This document shows positions 23,942-33,494 of a stretch of 64,000 nucleotides of DNA, one piece after another. This DNA is from an uncultured Bacteroidales bacterium (GTDB lineage: Bacteria; Bacteroidota; Bacteroidia; Bacteroidales; F082). The position numbers and the translations under genes are program-made. The notes under the pieces were generated by a model, which saw nothing but the letters and a program-made list of their open reading frames with translations, was not told where the DNA came from and made no database searches. The stretch lies in NCBI GenBank assembly GCA_900318265.1, contig ONKA01000010.1, forward strand, positions 1-64,000, given 5' to 3'. Each line of letters starts with the position of its first letter. Positions within the stretch are counted from its first letter, which is position 1.

Positions 23942-25513
23942 ATGTTATTACTCACCATCACAAACACTACTTGGATTATTATTGCCGCAGCGGCTGCTTT
24001 GGTCGTGGGCCTTGCGGTGGGTTATTTCATCACGGCCACCCTGCTGAAAAAAGCGGTCACCAAAGAAGAACAGGCTTTGCTCGAAGAAGCCAAGGAAAAG
24101 GCCGAAGTCATTAAGAAAGAGCGCATTCTGCAAGCCAAGGAGAAGTTCCTTCAGATGAAGGACGAGCACGAAAAGGCTTGCGAAGAACGCAACCGCGCCG
24201 CCCAAAAGGTGGAGCAGAAGGCCAACCAACTGAAGCAGGACGCCAGCCAGAAGATGGACGAGGCACAACGCAAAGCCAAAGAGGTGCAAGCCGCCCAGCA
24301 GAAGCTGGAGAGCCAGATAGAGACCTTCAACAAGAAAAAGGCCGACCTCGATCGCATGCACAGCGAAGCCTCCAAGAAATTGGAGACCATCTCGGGCCTC
24401 TCGGCCAAGGAAGCCAAGGAACAGCTCGTCGAGTTGATCAAGGAAGAGGCCCAGGCCGACGCTATGGTCTATGTGAAGGAAGTCACCGAAGAGGCCAAGA
24501 TGAGCGCTGCCCAAACGGCCAAGAAGATCGTGCTGGAGACCATCCAACGCACGGCTTCGGAAACGGCTATCGAAAACACCGTCAGCGTGTTCAATATTGA
24601 AAATGACGAGATTAAGGGTCGTATCATCGGTCGTGAAGGTCGTAACATCCGCACCCTCGAGTCGCTCACAGGTGTCGAAATCATCATCGACGACAGCCCG
24701 GATGCCATCCTTATCTCTGGCTTTGACCCCATCCGCCGCGAAATCGCCCGCCTCTCCTTGCAGAAGCTCGTCGTCGACGGCCGTATCCACCCCGCCCGTA
24801 TCGAAGAGGTGGTGCATAAGGTGGAAAAGCAAGTGGATCAAGAGATTATGGAGACGGGTAAGCGTACTTCCATCGACCTCGGCATCCACAACCTCAACCC
24901 CGAGCTGATCAAGATGATTGGTCGTATGAAGTACCGTACCAGCTACGGCCAAAATCTGTTGCAGCACTCCATCGAAACCGCCAAGCTCTGCGCCACTATG
25001 GCTGCCGAACTCGGCCTCAACGTGAAGGCTGCCAAGCGTGCTGGTCTGTTGCACGACATCGGTAAAGTGGCTGAAAATGAGGAAGAACTGCCGCACGCCA
25101 TCTTGGGTATGAAGGTCGCCGAGCGCCTGAAAGAGAAACCCGACATCTGCAATGCCATCGGTGCCCACCACGAGGAGATCGAGATGGACAACCTGATTTC
25201 GCCTATCGTGCAGGTGTGCGACGCCATCTCTGGTGCCCGTCCGGGTGCCCGTCGCGAGGTGGTGGAAGCCTACATCCAGCGTCTCAATAAGTTGGAGGAG
25301 ATGGCCATGAGCTATCCGGGTGTGGTGAAGACCTACGCCATCCAGGCTGGCCGTGAGCTGCGCGTCATCGTGGGTGCCGACAAGGTGAGCGACCAAGACG
25401 CCGACCGCATCGCCTACGACCTCTCGAAGCAGATTCAGACTGAGATGACCTATCCGGGCCAGATCAAGATCACGGTCATCCGCGAAACGAGAGCCGTCCA
25501 GTACGCAAAGTAA
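23942..25513 (+). CDS. rny: Ribonuclease Y
   Basis: 523 residues from the ATG at 23942. N-terminal membrane helix ([19 protein letters not shown]), then a long charged coiled coil (residues about 40-210), a KH domain ([18 protein letters not shown], about 225-290) and an HD domain with LLHDIGKV (about 365) and AHHEEI. RNase Y is a membrane-bound endoribonuclease that starts mRNA decay. Length and domain order are canonical. The frame extension upstream to 23819 runs through the 6S RNA and is not used. Confidence 0.96.
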   Translation: MLLLTITNTTWIIIAAAAALVVGLAVGYFITATLLKKAVTKEEQALLEEAKEKAEVIKKERILQAKEKFLQMKDEHEKACEERNRAAQKVEQKANQLKQDASQKMDEAQRKAKEVQAAQQKLESQIETFNKKKADLDRMHSEASKKLETISGLSAKEAKEQLVELIKEEAQADAMVYVKEVTEEAKMSAAQTAKKIVLETIQRTASETAIENTVSVFNIENDEIKGRIIGREGRNIRTLESLTGVEIIIDDSPDAILISGFDPIRREIARLSLQKLVVDGRIHPARIEEVVHKVEKQVDQEIMETGKRTSIDLGIHNLNPELIKMIGRMKYRTSYGQNLLQHSIETAKLCATMAAELGLNVKAAKRAGLLHDIGKVAENEEELPHAILGMKVAERLKEKPDICNAIGAHHEEIEMDNLISPIVQVCDAISGARPGARREVVEAYIQRLNKLEEMAMSYPGVVKTYAIQAGRELRVIVGADKVSDQDADRIAYDLSKQIQTEMTYPGQIKITVIRETRAVQYAK

Positions 25514-25516
25514 CTT

Positions 25517-25524
25517 TATCTTTG
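25517..25524 (+). promoter_or_regulatory. Bacteroidota -7 element before the radical SAM gene
   Basis: TATCTTTG lies 108 nt before the ATG at 25633; the leader between would contain the 89-bp foldback repeat. Confidence 0.5.
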
Positions 25525-25613
25525 TTGGCTGTTAGCTATTAGCCATTAGCCGTTAGCTTACGGGCAACCGAGCTAATAGCTAATGGCTAACTGCTAAAAG
25601 CCAAACAGCCAAC
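25525..25613. repeat. TTAGCTATTAGCC-type 89-bp foldback repeat
   Basis: GTTGGCTGTT at the left pairs with AACAGCCAAC at the right; inside, TAGCTATTAGCCATTAGCCG faces AGCTAATAGCTAATGGCTAA. A typical short-word intergenic repeat of Bacteroidota. Confidence 0.75.
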
Positions 25614-25632
25614 TTGTTCAAAACCAGAATCT

Positions 25633-26388
25633 ATGATCAGAGAAGAAGTCGTTTTCGGTCCCATCCACAGCCGTCGTCTCGGTAGCTCGTTGGGAATCAA
25701 TTTGTTGCCTGAAAAGGGCAAGATTTGCACTTTCGACTGCATTTATTGCGAGTGCGGTTGGAACAAGGACGGGCGTAACGACACCCAATTGCCCTCTGCA
25801 GAAAAGGTTCGCAAAGCCTTGGAAACCAAGTTGCAACAATGCCAAAAAGATGGTGTGAACATCGATTCCATCACTTTCAGTGGCGACGGTGAGCCGACCA
25901 TCAATCCAGAGTTTCCGCAAATCATTGACGATACGATAAGGCTTCGTGATCAGTATTATCCCAACTCGAAGATCACTGTGCTGTCGAACGCCACGATGGT
26001 ACATAAACTTGAGGTTTTCAACGCTTTGCGCAAGGTCGACAATCCAACGATGAAAATCGATGCCCCAACTAACGAATGGATTGAAAAGATCAACCATCCC
26101 GCGCCGGGCTACGACATCAATCGCGTGGTAGAGGCATTGAAACAGTTTAACGGTGACTTCATCCTTCAGACTATGTTCTTGAAGAGCAAGGACTTCGACT
26201 CGTCAAGTGCTGAAGTCTTAAATGGCTGGATGGACATCGTCCGTCAGCTAAAGCCCCGCGAAATCATGGTCTACACCATCGATAGGCCGACTCCAGAGGA
26301 AGGCTTACAAAAGTTCACGGTGGATGAGATGAGAGCATTTGTGCAGCCGCTCATCGACGAAGGATTTGTGATTCAAATCAAGGGATAA
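25633..26388 (+). CDS. Radical SAM protein
   Basis: 251 residues. The 4Fe-4S ligand motif is CTFDCIYC (CxxxCxxC, about residues 36-43), followed by ECGW and the SAM-binding SGDGEPTINPEF (about 80). The N-terminal VFGPIHSRRLGSSLGINLLP is typical of the COG0731-like group of radical SAM proteins. The reaction is unknown; relatives were proposed to modify tRNA or peptides, and nothing here decides. It has no auxiliary cluster motif near the C-terminus. Convergent with the glycosyltransferase gene (2-nt gap). Confidence 0.85.
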   Translation: MIREEVVFGPIHSRRLGSSLGINLLPEKGKICTFDCIYCECGWNKDGRNDTQLPSAEKVRKALETKLQQCQKDGVNIDSITFSGDGEPTINPEFPQIIDDTIRLRDQYYPNSKITVLSNATMVHKLEVFNALRKVDNPTMKIDAPTNEWIEKINHPAPGYDINRVVEALKQFNGDFILQTMFLKSKDFDSSSAEVLNGWMDIVRQLKPREIMVYTIDRPTPEEGLQKFTVDEMRAFVQPLIDEGFVIQIKG

Positions 26389-26390
26389 CT

Positions 26391-27560
26391 TTATTCCACG
26401 CCCACATTCATTCTTCCCATCAATCTTTGCCAAGGCGAGAGGAAAGCGAACAGGAAATCATAAAGGATGAGTCCTGGCAGTAGGCCTTTTTCGCCTAAAC
26501 GCTTGGAAGCTTTATGGTAGATAAACAACTGGCTGCCAAAGCGTAAGAGGAAGAAAAATACCAAGATGGGAATATAAAATACCTCGCCGCCAGTGATGGT
26601 GAAGGCAGGCTTGGCGCAGAGGGCAAGCAGCGCAATAAAGGACGCATAGAAGAAGAACTGTGAAACGTAAAACAGACTCAGCATCAGGCGTGATCTTGAG
26701 TCGTATTTCGACACGGTGGAGTAACGGCTGCTCTTCTGTCGCATCCAGAGGTGGAAACTGCTGGGCGGGGTGGTGAGGATGGCGTCTTCAGCGTCGATGA
26801 GGACTTCCGTATTCTTTCTGGTAGCCACTTGGTTGATGAACAAATCGTCGTCGCCGACGGCCGTGGTGTAATGTGAAATGAAGCCTTGGTTCCTGTAGAA
26901 CAGCTCTTTACGATACGATAGGTTCTTGCCGATGCCCATATAGGCGTGACGGTTCAAGGCAGCCGAAAGGTAGAGTAGGCCGTTTTGGAGGGAGTCGAAA
27001 CGCATGATGCGGTTCAGGCTGCTCTTCTTTTGCACGTAGGGACTGTAGCCGATGACGATTTCGGTTTTGTTGTTGTAGCGGTTCACTACGCTGCGCAGCC
27101 ATTGGTCGTTGACGGGCATGCAGTTGCAGTCGGTGAGGATGATGAGGTCGTTTTGTGCCGACTTGATACCCATTGAGAGTGGGAACTTCTTGCCGTTGAA
27201 GAAGTTAAGGTGCTGCTTGAGTTGCACTGGCTTCACACGGCTTTCCTTACGTTCCAGGTCTTTCAGGTATTCCTCGGTCTCATCGTCGGAACAGTCGTTC
27301 ACCACAACGATTTCAAAATCAGGGTAGTCTTGTTTAAGTAGGGCAGGGATCAACTCAATGAGGTACTCGTAGGCGTCGCGGGCGCAGATCACCACGGAGA
27401 CAGGTTCAAGCTCCTCGTCGAGTTTCGGGCGCGCGCTCCTCTTGTATAAGGCCACTTTCGTGAAAAAGCCCCAATGGTAGAGCAATTGGATGATAAGACA
27501 AATGCCAAAGACGATTAAAATGATGAAACTTAGGCTGTTATAGTTAAAATTGAACTGCAT
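26391..27560 (-). CDS. Membrane-anchored family 2 glycosyltransferase
   Basis: 389 residues from 27560 (MQFNFNYNSL). One N-terminal helix (FIILIVFGICLIIQLLY), then a GT-A domain: VSVVICARDAYEYLIELIP, VVVNDCSDDETEEYL, LTDCNCMP and the QxxRW-like region WMRQKSSRY; two or three C-terminal helices. GT2 enzymes of this form build surface polysaccharide or glycolipid; donor and acceptor are unknown. A TACCTTTG motif at 27583-27590 supports this start over 27617. Confidence 0.88.
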   Translation of the reverse strand: MQFNFNYNSLSFIILIVFGICLIIQLLYHWGFFTKVALYKRSARPKLDEELEPVSVVICARDAYEYLIELIPALLKQDYPDFEIVVVNDCSDDETEEYLKDLERKESRVKPVQLKQHLNFFNGKKFPLSMGIKSAQNDLIILTDCNCMPVNDQWLRSVVNRYNNKTEIVIGYSPYVQKKSSLNRIMRFDSLQNGLLYLSAALNRHAYMGIGKNLSYRKELFYRNQGFISHYTTAVGDDDLFINQVATRKNTEVLIDAEDAILTTPPSSFHLWMRQKSSRYSTVSKYDSRSRLMLSLFYVSQFFFYASFIALLALCAKPAFTITGGEVFYIPILVFFFLLRFGSQLFIYHKASKRLGEKGLLPGLILYDFLFAFLSPWQRLMGRMNVGVE

Positions 27561-27582
27561 CGCTTCGATATGTTTAGTTTTG

Positions 27583-27590
27583 CAAAGGTA
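27583..27590 (-). promoter_or_regulatory. Bacteroidota -7 element (glycosyltransferase)
   Basis: The minus strand reads TACCTTTG, 22 nt upstream of the start at 27560. Confidence 0.65.
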
Positions 27591-27684
27591 ATAAAAAAGC
27601 GTATTTCTTGATAGCAAAAAACAATATTTTTGAAAGATTTCTCGGCCTTGGCCGATACCGAAAAATTACAATCAAAAAAAGTCG

Positions 27685-27692
27685 TACTTTTG
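27685..27692 (+). promoter_or_regulatory. Bacteroidota -7 element (tgt)
   Basis: TACTTTTG lies 15 nt before the ATG at 27708 and excludes the frame extension at 27630. Confidence 0.7.
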
Positions 27693-27707
27693 CGCAAAAT
27701 TACAACA

Positions 27708-28838
27708 ATGAATTTCACAATTGCTGCAAACGACCCGAAAAGCAATGCTCGTGCTGGCATTCTGAATACCGACCATGGTCCCATCGAGACCCCGATTTTC
27801 ATGCCGGTAGGCACGGCGGGCACGGTGAAGGCATGTCATCTGCGTGATGTGCGCGACGAGGTGAAGGCGCAAATCATTTTGGGCAACACCTACCATCTGT
27901 ATTTGCGTCCAGGGCTTGACGTGCTCGAAGCCGCCGGAGGGCTTCACAAGTTCAACGGTTGGGACCGTCCCATACTGACCGATAGCGGTGGCTTTCAGGT
28001 GTTTTCGCTGACGGGCATCCGCAAGATGAAAGAGGAAGGCGTCACCTTCCAGTCGCATATCGACGGCTCACGGCACCTCTTTACCCCCGAGCGTGTGATG
28101 GACATCCAGCGCAGCATCGGTGCCGACATCATGATGGCTTTCGACGAATGCACGCCTGGCACGGCCGACTACAAATATGCCAAGCCTTCGATGGAACGCA
28201 CCCACCGCTGGCTCGACCGCTGCTTGGAGCGGTTTAATGCCACTGAGCCCAAGTATGGCTATGAGCAAGCGTTGTTCCCCATCGTCCAAGGTTGCGTCTA
28301 CCGTGACTTGCGTGAGCAGTCGGCCGAATACATCGCCTCAAAAAACGCTGTCGGCAATGCCATCGGTGGCCTGGCTGTGGGAGAGCCGACGGAGACGATG
28401 TACGAGATGATCGAATTGGTGAACACCATCTTGCCGAAAGACAAGCCCCGTTATCTGATGGGGGTGGGCACGCCTGCCAACATCCTTGAAAGCATCTCGC
28501 GCGGCGTGGACATGTTCGACTGCGTGATGCCTACCCGCAACGGCCGTAACGGCATGATTTTCACCTCCGAAGGCATCATCAACATCAAGAACGAGAAGTG
28601 GAAACTCGATTTCTCGCCCGTCGACCCCAACGGCGAAACTTTCGTCGATGCACAATATACGAGGGCTTATCTGCGTCATCTCTTCGTCGCAGGCGAGATC
28701 CTTGGTCCCATGATTGCCAGCTTGCACAACATTGGCTTCTACCTCTGGTTGGTGCGCGAAGCAAGGAAGCACATCATCGCCGGTGACTTCGCCGAATGGC
28801 GCGACCTGATGCTCCAAAAAGTTACAAGGAGATTGTGA
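27708..28838 (+). CDS. tgt: tRNA-guanine transglycosylase (Tgt)
   Basis: 376 residues. Exchanges guanine for a queuosine precursor at position 34 of GUN tRNAs. Active-site motifs are clear: GNTYHLYLRPG, LTDSGGFQVFSL with the catalytic-region Asp, DECTPG, GGLAVGEP and DCVMPTRNGRNG. The usual zinc site CxCxxC before RAYLRHL is absent: the stretch reads FSPVDPNGETFVDAQYT and then RAYLRHL. The same change is, to my recollection, common in Bacteroidota. lptF follows 51 nt downstream with a dispersed repeat between. Confidence 0.95.
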   Translation: MNFTIAANDPKSNARAGILNTDHGPIETPIFMPVGTAGTVKACHLRDVRDEVKAQIILGNTYHLYLRPGLDVLEAAGGLHKFNGWDRPILTDSGGFQVFSLTGIRKMKEEGVTFQSHIDGSRHLFTPERVMDIQRSIGADIMMAFDECTPGTADYKYAKPSMERTHRWLDRCLERFNATEPKYGYEQALFPIVQGCVYRDLREQSAEYIASKNAVGNAIGGLAVGEPTETMYEMIELVNTILPKDKPRYLMGVGTPANILESISRGVDMFDCVMPTRNGRNGMIFTSEGIINIKNEKWKLDFSPVDPNGETFVDAQYTRAYLRHLFVAGEILGPMIASLHNIGFYLWLVREARKHIIAGDFAEWRDLMLQKVTRRL

Positions 28839-28845
28839 TTTCATC

Positions 28846-28873
28846 AGGGTCCCTGAGCCTGTCGAAGGGCCCT
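28846..28873. repeat. CCTGAGCCTGTCGAAGG repeat, copy 2
   Basis: AGGGTCCCTGAGCCTGTCGA plus AGGGCCCT, with AGGG/CCCT ends, between tgt and the lptF-like gene. Confidence 0.85.
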
Positions 28874-28889
28874 GGTTAAACAAATATGA

Positions 28890-29969
28890 ATGAAAAAAAT
28901 AGACGCATATATCTTCAAGAAGTATCTTGGCACTTTCTTCTTTGCCATCTCGATGCTGCTTTTGGTCGTCATCATCTTTGACTTGTCCGAAAACATCGAC
29001 AGCTTCCTGAAACACCATGCGCCTTGGCAACGGGTGGTGGTCGACTATTACATCATGTCGGTGCCCTATTACATCAACCTGTTCATCCATCTCTTCGCCT
29101 TTATTGCCGTGGTGTTTTTCACCTCCAAGATGGCTGCCCGCACCGAGATTGTTGCCATTTTGAGTAGCGGCATCAGTTTCTGGCGCTTTCTCGTTCCCTA
29201 TATGTTTGCGGCAATCTGCATTGCTGTAATGTCGCTGTACTTTGGTAACTTCTTGATTCCCAAGACCAATGAAATCCGACGACAGTTCAAGGACGAGTAT
29301 ATGGAGAAGCTGAGCCAGAGCGCGGGACGCAATGTGCATGTGCAGATGAGCAAGGACGAGTTCGTGTATGTGGAGAGTTATAACATCGCCAAACAACACG
29401 GTTACAAGTTCTCATGGGAGAAATATGATGGCAACGAGTTGAAATACAAGGTGATGGCAGACATGCTCTATCATGACACGCTGGCCCTCAATAGTTGGAA
29501 AATCGACCCGTATGCCATCCGCCACATTGACGGGAGGGAGGAAAGTATTGTGAAAGGTCGTAACCTCGACACCATCATCAACCTGTATCCGACCGACCTT
29601 TACAAGATGAAGGAAGACTTCGAGGAGATGGACTACTTCGAGTTGCGCGACCATATCCGTGGCATGAAAGAGAAAGGCTCGGAGGGTGTGAAGGCCTATC
29701 AGGTGGAGATGCACACCCGCATGTCGGCACCCGCCGCCGTGCTTATCCTTACGCTCATCGGTGCCGCCTTGTCGAGCCGGAAGATAAGGGGAGGCATTGG
29801 CATGCATCTCGGCATCGGCATCACCATCGCCTTTGCCTACATCCTCTTCATGCAGATTTCAAAGTCGTTTGCCATCTCTGGCAGCTTGTCGCCTTTCCTC
29901 GCCGCTTGGATCCCCAATTTCATCTTTTGCGTGCTAGGCATCTATCTGTTGATAAAAGCACCAAAATAA
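28890..29969 (+). CDS. LptF/LptG (YjgP/YjgQ) family permease
   Basis: 359 residues. Three N-terminal helices (LGTFFFAISMLLLVVIIFDL, YINLFIHLFAFIAVVFF, FLVPYMFAAICIAVMSLYF), a periplasmic jelly-roll (about residues 125-270) and three C-terminal helices, the layout of the LPS-export permeases LptF/LptG. They form the LptB2FG ABC complex that extracts lipopolysaccharide from the inner membrane. Whether this is the F or the G subunit cannot be decided. Downstream of tgt as in many Bacteroidales. Confidence 0.9.
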   Translation: MKKIDAYIFKKYLGTFFFAISMLLLVVIIFDLSENIDSFLKHHAPWQRVVVDYYIMSVPYYINLFIHLFAFIAVVFFTSKMAARTEIVAILSSGISFWRFLVPYMFAAICIAVMSLYFGNFLIPKTNEIRRQFKDEYMEKLSQSAGRNVHVQMSKDEFVYVESYNIAKQHGYKFSWEKYDGNELKYKVMADMLYHDTLALNSWKIDPYAIRHIDGREESIVKGRNLDTIINLYPTDLYKMKEDFEEMDYFELRDHIRGMKEKGSEGVKAYQVEMHTRMSAPAAVLILTLIGAALSSRKIRGGIGMHLGIGITIAFAYILFMQISKSFAISGSLSPFLAAWIPNFIFCVLGIYLLIKAPK

Positions 29970-30071
29970 GCTGAAACTCAGTAAGTTGTTATTTTTCTGC
30001 AAAAAAACAGGCTCCTTTTGCCGACTTTTCTTTATTTTAGCAACTTCTTATCACCCTAAAACAAGAGTATT

Positions 30072-30683
30072 ATGCATATCGCAGTAGCTGGCAACATAGG
30101 CTCGGGCAAGACGACCCTGACGGGACTCCTGGCCAAGCATTTCAACTGGAAGCCTCATTACGAGGAGGTGGAGCACAATCCGTATCTCGATAGTTTCTAC
30201 GAGGACATGCAACGCTGGTCGTTCAACATCCAGATCTTCTTCCTCAACAGCCGCTTCCGTCAGGTGATGGACATCCGCAATAGCGGTGAGGACGTCATCC
30301 AGGATCGCACCATCTACGAGGACGCCCATATCTTTGCGGCCAACCTCTATTCCATGGGCTTGATGGAAACCCGTGACTTCGAGAACTATAAGTCACTCTT
30401 CGAGCTGATGACGAAGTTCCTCCAGCCGCCCGATTTGCTGATTTACCTCCGTGCTTCGGTGCCGACCTTGATCAGGCATATCGCCAAGCGTAACCGCGAG
30501 TTTGAGCAGTCGATCAGCATCAGCTACCTGACCAACCTCAACGAGCGTTATGAGGAATGGATCAACAACTACCATGAGGGCAAACTGCTCATCATCGACA
30601 CTGATAACCTTGAACTCGAAAACCCCGAGGATCTCAGTACTGTCGTCGACCGTATTGAGGCCTCATTGAATGGATTGTTCTGA
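30072..30683 (+). CDS. Deoxynucleoside kinase
   Basis: 203 residues. Phosphorylates deoxynucleosides for salvage. P-loop GNIGSGKTT (about residues 7-15), EEVEHNPYLDSFYED substrate site, DRTIYEDAHIF (the family DRS-type motif) and the arginine-rich lid IAKRNREFEQSIS. Most similar in pattern to the dAK/dGK group. kdsB follows 2 nt later and the HU-SPOR gene 1 nt after that, so the three are one operon. Confidence 0.92.
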   Translation: MHIAVAGNIGSGKTTLTGLLAKHFNWKPHYEEVEHNPYLDSFYEDMQRWSFNIQIFFLNSRFRQVMDIRNSGEDVIQDRTIYEDAHIFAANLYSMGLMETRDFENYKSLFELMTKFLQPPDLLIYLRASVPTLIRHIAKRNREFEQSISISYLTNLNERYEEWINNYHEGKLLIIDTDNLELENPEDLSTVVDRIEASLNGLF

Positions 30684-30685
30684 AT

Positions 30686-31438
30686 ATGAAAGTAATAGGA
30701 ATCATACCCTCACGTTATGCCTCGACACGCTTCCCGAGCAAACCTTTATCCATGATTAAAGGGAAGACGATGATCCAACGTGTTTGGGAACAGGCTTGGA
30801 AATCGAAATTGGATGCTGTCGTGGTAGCCACCGATGACATGCGCATCGCCGACGAAGTGTTGAAGTTTGGTGGCCAATACGTGCTGACCGACCCCAACCA
30901 TCGCAGTGGCACCGATCGTTGCCGCGAGGCTCTGTATATGGTTGAAGGCCAGTATGATGCCGTGGTTAATATCCAAGGAGACGAACCTTTCATCGACCCT
31001 GAGCAAATCAACCAAGTCATCGAGTTGATCAGCCGCGACGACACGCAGTTGGCATCGTTGGCCAAACGCATTGAGGATGAGGACGAGCTTTTCAGTCCCA
31101 ATGTGGTGAAAGTGGTGATGGATAAACAAGGTAACGCGCTGTATTTCAGTCGTAATTCCATTCCATTCATGCGCAATCTGGACCATGGCAAATGGTTGCA
31201 AAAGGGTGAATTCTACAAGCATATCGGTCTTTATGCATACAAGACCGAGACCTTGTGTAAAGTTGCTGAAATGCAGACTACTCCGCTTGAAGAGGCTGAG
31301 TCGTTGGAGCAACTGCGCTGGTTGGAAAACGGCTTGCGCATCCGTATGGGCATTACACAACACGAAAGCATCTCCATTGACACACAGGAAGACCTTGAGA
31401 AGGCCCTACAATTCGCTCAGAATCAACTGAAAGAATAA
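30686..31438 (+). CDS. kdsB: 3-deoxy-manno-octulosonate cytidylyltransferase (CMP-Kdo synthetase)
   Basis: 250 residues, normal for KdsB. Activates Kdo with CTP for lipid A inner-core synthesis. Motifs: IPSRYASTRFPSKPL at the N-terminus (nucleotide site), QGDEPFIDP (about residue 95), NHRSGTDRC and HIGLYAYK. Confirms a Gram-negative, LPS-making host. Starts 2 nt after the kinase. Confidence 0.97.
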   Translation: MKVIGIIPSRYASTRFPSKPLSMIKGKTMIQRVWEQAWKSKLDAVVVATDDMRIADEVLKFGGQYVLTDPNHRSGTDRCREALYMVEGQYDAVVNIQGDEPFIDPEQINQVIELISRDDTQLASLAKRIEDEDELFSPNVVKVVMDKQGNALYFSRNSIPFMRNLDHGKWLQKGEFYKHIGLYAYKTETLCKVAEMQTTPLEEAESLEQLRWLENGLRIRMGITQHESISIDTQEDLEKALQFAQNQLKE

Positions 31439-31439
31439 G

Positions 31440-32627
31440 ATGATTTCGATTGCTGAAGCCATATCAGACCTCTTGTTTGTGCGCGATACCGTGGTGGTGC
31501 CTGGCTTGGGCGCTTTTGTGAAGAAGCCCGTTTCAGCCAAGGTGAATCCCGTGGCGAATTACTTCGCCATGCCTTCGAGCGAGATCGTCTTCGATGCCAA
31601 TTTACGAGAGGATAATGATTTGGTTGTCAATTATATGTCGGAGAAGAACGACCTCCCGAAGGAAGAAGCACAGAAGCTGCTATCCATGTTCGTTTCCGAC
31701 TGCTTCAACAGCCTCAAGCAAGGGAAGAAGGTAGTGCTGAACCAAATAGGCACCTTGTCGTACGATTGGGCCAATGATCTAGTTTTTGAGCAGGACAAGA
31801 CGGTCAACTACAACGCCGACACCTTCGGCTTGAGCGACTTCTCGCCCGAGCCGGTATTGCGCTCGAAGACGAAGGATGAAATCAAGACCGAAATCGAGCA
31901 GCAGCAGAAGGACAAGAACACACCGATGTCCGTCGACGAAAAGGCTGTGCATAAGCAAGATGAGGAAGACGATTCGAGACGTGGTCTGGGTTGGTTGTGG
32001 ATCCTGTTGGGCCTCTTGCTGGTGGCGGGTGTCGTCTACGGATTGTATTATTTCAAGGTCATCAAATTGCCGTGGCAGCAGGAGCAGAGAACCTTTGTGA
32101 CCGAGCCTATGACTTATACTTTGCCCTTCTATCAGAAGACTTGGGAGTGGAAAGAGCCTGTGGCTCAAGATACGGTGCAGGTGGTTGGCGATACGGTCAA
32201 GAAGCCAGCGGAACAGCAACCCGTGGAAAAGCCGATAGAACAACCTGCTGCACAATCGGTTGCGCAACCCGTTGAGCAGCCGAAAACTCAGCCTGTTGAG
32301 CAACCGAAAACACAACCTGTTGAGCAACCTAAGACACAGCCTATAGAGCAGCCGAAGCCACAAGCTGTTGAGCAGCCAAAAGTTCAGCCTTCGGCTACCT
32401 CTGCGGAGGGCAACATTCTCATTATTGGCGGTTGCTTCGGTGTGGAGGAGAATGCCATTAAGTTGACAAATACCCTGAAGGAAAAAGGTTATGCAGGAGC
32501 CTTGTATGAGATGCACTACAACATGTGGTATGTTTCGTTTGGCCGCTATAAAACCGATGAAGAGGCTGCTGCTGCCTTGCGTGAAATCAGGGCCAACACC
32601 GAATACAAGGCATGGATCTTCAAATGA
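31440..32627 (+). CDS. HU-domain/SPOR-domain membrane protein
   Basis: 395 residues. The N-terminal ~140 residues form HU-like (HU-CCDC81-type bacterial) domains: DTVVVPGLGAFVKKP and QGKKVVLNQIGTLSYD. A single helix (WLWILLGLLLVAGVVYGLYY, about 185) is followed by a Pro/Gln spacer of repeated VEQPKTQP units (about 275-310) and a C-terminal SPOR domain (IIGGCFGVEENAIKL ... YNMWYVSFGRYKTDEEA), which binds denuded peptidoglycan glycan strands. Topology suggests a cytoplasmic HU part linked to division-site peptidoglycan. Last gene of its operon. Confidence 0.88.
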   Translation: MISIAEAISDLLFVRDTVVVPGLGAFVKKPVSAKVNPVANYFAMPSSEIVFDANLREDNDLVVNYMSEKNDLPKEEAQKLLSMFVSDCFNSLKQGKKVVLNQIGTLSYDWANDLVFEQDKTVNYNADTFGLSDFSPEPVLRSKTKDEIKTEIEQQQKDKNTPMSVDEKAVHKQDEEDDSRRGLGWLWILLGLLLVAGVVYGLYYFKVIKLPWQQEQRTFVTEPMTYTLPFYQKTWEWKEPVAQDTVQVVGDTVKKPAEQQPVEKPIEQPAAQSVAQPVEQPKTQPVEQPKTQPVEQPKTQPIEQPKPQAVEQPKVQPSATSAEGNILIIGGCFGVEENAIKLTNTLKEKGYAGALYEMHYNMWYVSFGRYKTDEEAAAALREIRANTEYKAWIFK

Positions 32628-32783
32628 GCCCCGTAGGGGCGACAGCAAAACAGGCAGGTGGTGTAAACCTCTGCCGACAAAAAAAGCAACGACCGATTAG
32701 CCCCGTAGGGGCGACAGAATGTAAGCAGGCGGTGTAAACCCCTGCTGACAACAAAGGTAACGACCAAAAAGCCCCGTAGGGGC
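32628..32783. repeat. Tandem ~71-bp repeat with GCCCCGTAGGGGC hairpin, 2.2 units
   Basis: The GCCCCGTAGGGGC palindrome with trailing GACAG occurs at 32628, 32700 and 32771. The spacer between (GTGTAAACC and CTGC core words) is also conserved, so the whole unit of 71-72 bp is tandem. It occupies the gap between the HU-SPOR gene and trmB. Confidence 0.9.
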
Positions 32784-32800
32784 GACAGGATATTAGAACA

Positions 32801-33484
32801 ATGTCAAAGAAGAACAAACTAGAGCGATTTGCCGAGAACAAGACCTTCCCCAACTTGTTCGAATACAGCTATGAGCGTATCATGAGCGAAGGCTTCCCCC
32901 TGCAAGGGAAGTGGCATGCCGACTTCTTCCACAACGACAACCCCATCGTGTTGGAGTTGGGTTGTGGCAAGGGGGAGTACACGGTTGGCTTGGCTCGTGC
33001 GCATCGTGACATTAATTATATAGGTGTCGACATCAAAGGCGCCCGCATCTGGCGCGGCCTGAAGCAGTCGAACGAGGAAGGCTTGAAGAATGTGGCGTTT
33101 CTCCGTGCCCGCATCGACCAAATAGAGCATTTCTTTGCCAAGGACGAAGTGGCTGAGATTTGGGTCACCTTCCCCGACCCGCATCCTGGTGAAGGCGAAC
33201 GTAACGCGCGCCATCGCCTCACCTCGCCAGAGTTCCTCAACCGGTATCGCAAGATTGTCCGTCCCGACGGCATCCTCAACCTCAAGACCGACAGTCCCAT
33301 CATGTATGAGTTCACCCTCCACGATGTGGTGGAGCCCCAGGGTCTGCCGTTGCTTTATGCCACAGACGACCTCTACGCGAACGATGACAACCTCGAAGTG
33401 AAGACCATCCGCACCTTCTACGAGCAGATGTGGCTCGACCAAGGTCTGACGATAAAGTATATCCGATTTAGAATCAACAAATAA
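32801..33484 (+). CDS. trmB: tRNA (guanine-N7-)-methyltransferase
   Basis: 227 residues. Methylates G46 of tRNAs. SAM-binding [15 protein letters not shown] (about residue 50), acidic loop [11 protein letters not shown], catalytic [19 protein letters not shown] (about 125-143) and the C-terminal [19 protein letters not shown] are the TrmB pattern. Start ATG at 32801 follows the repeat array; HerA-like ATPase gene 10 nt downstream. Confidence 0.95.
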   Translation: MSKKNKLERFAENKTFPNLFEYSYERIMSEGFPLQGKWHADFFHNDNPIVLELGCGKGEYTVGLARAHRDINYIGVDIKGARIWRGLKQSNEEGLKNVAFLRARIDQIEHFFAKDEVAEIWVTFPDPHPGEGERNARHRLTSPEFLNRYRKIVRPDGILNLKTDSPIMYEFTLHDVVEPQGLPLLYATDDLYANDDNLEVKTIRTFYEQMWLDQGLTIKYIRFRINK

Positions 33485-33494
33485 AACTATTGCT

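Noticed and set aside
32628-32783. Possible CRISPR array from three regularly spaced GCCCCGTAGGGGC units
   Set aside because: The spacers are themselves similar to each other, there are only three units, and no cas genes exist; it is a tandem repeat. No other CRISPR-like array was seen in the window.
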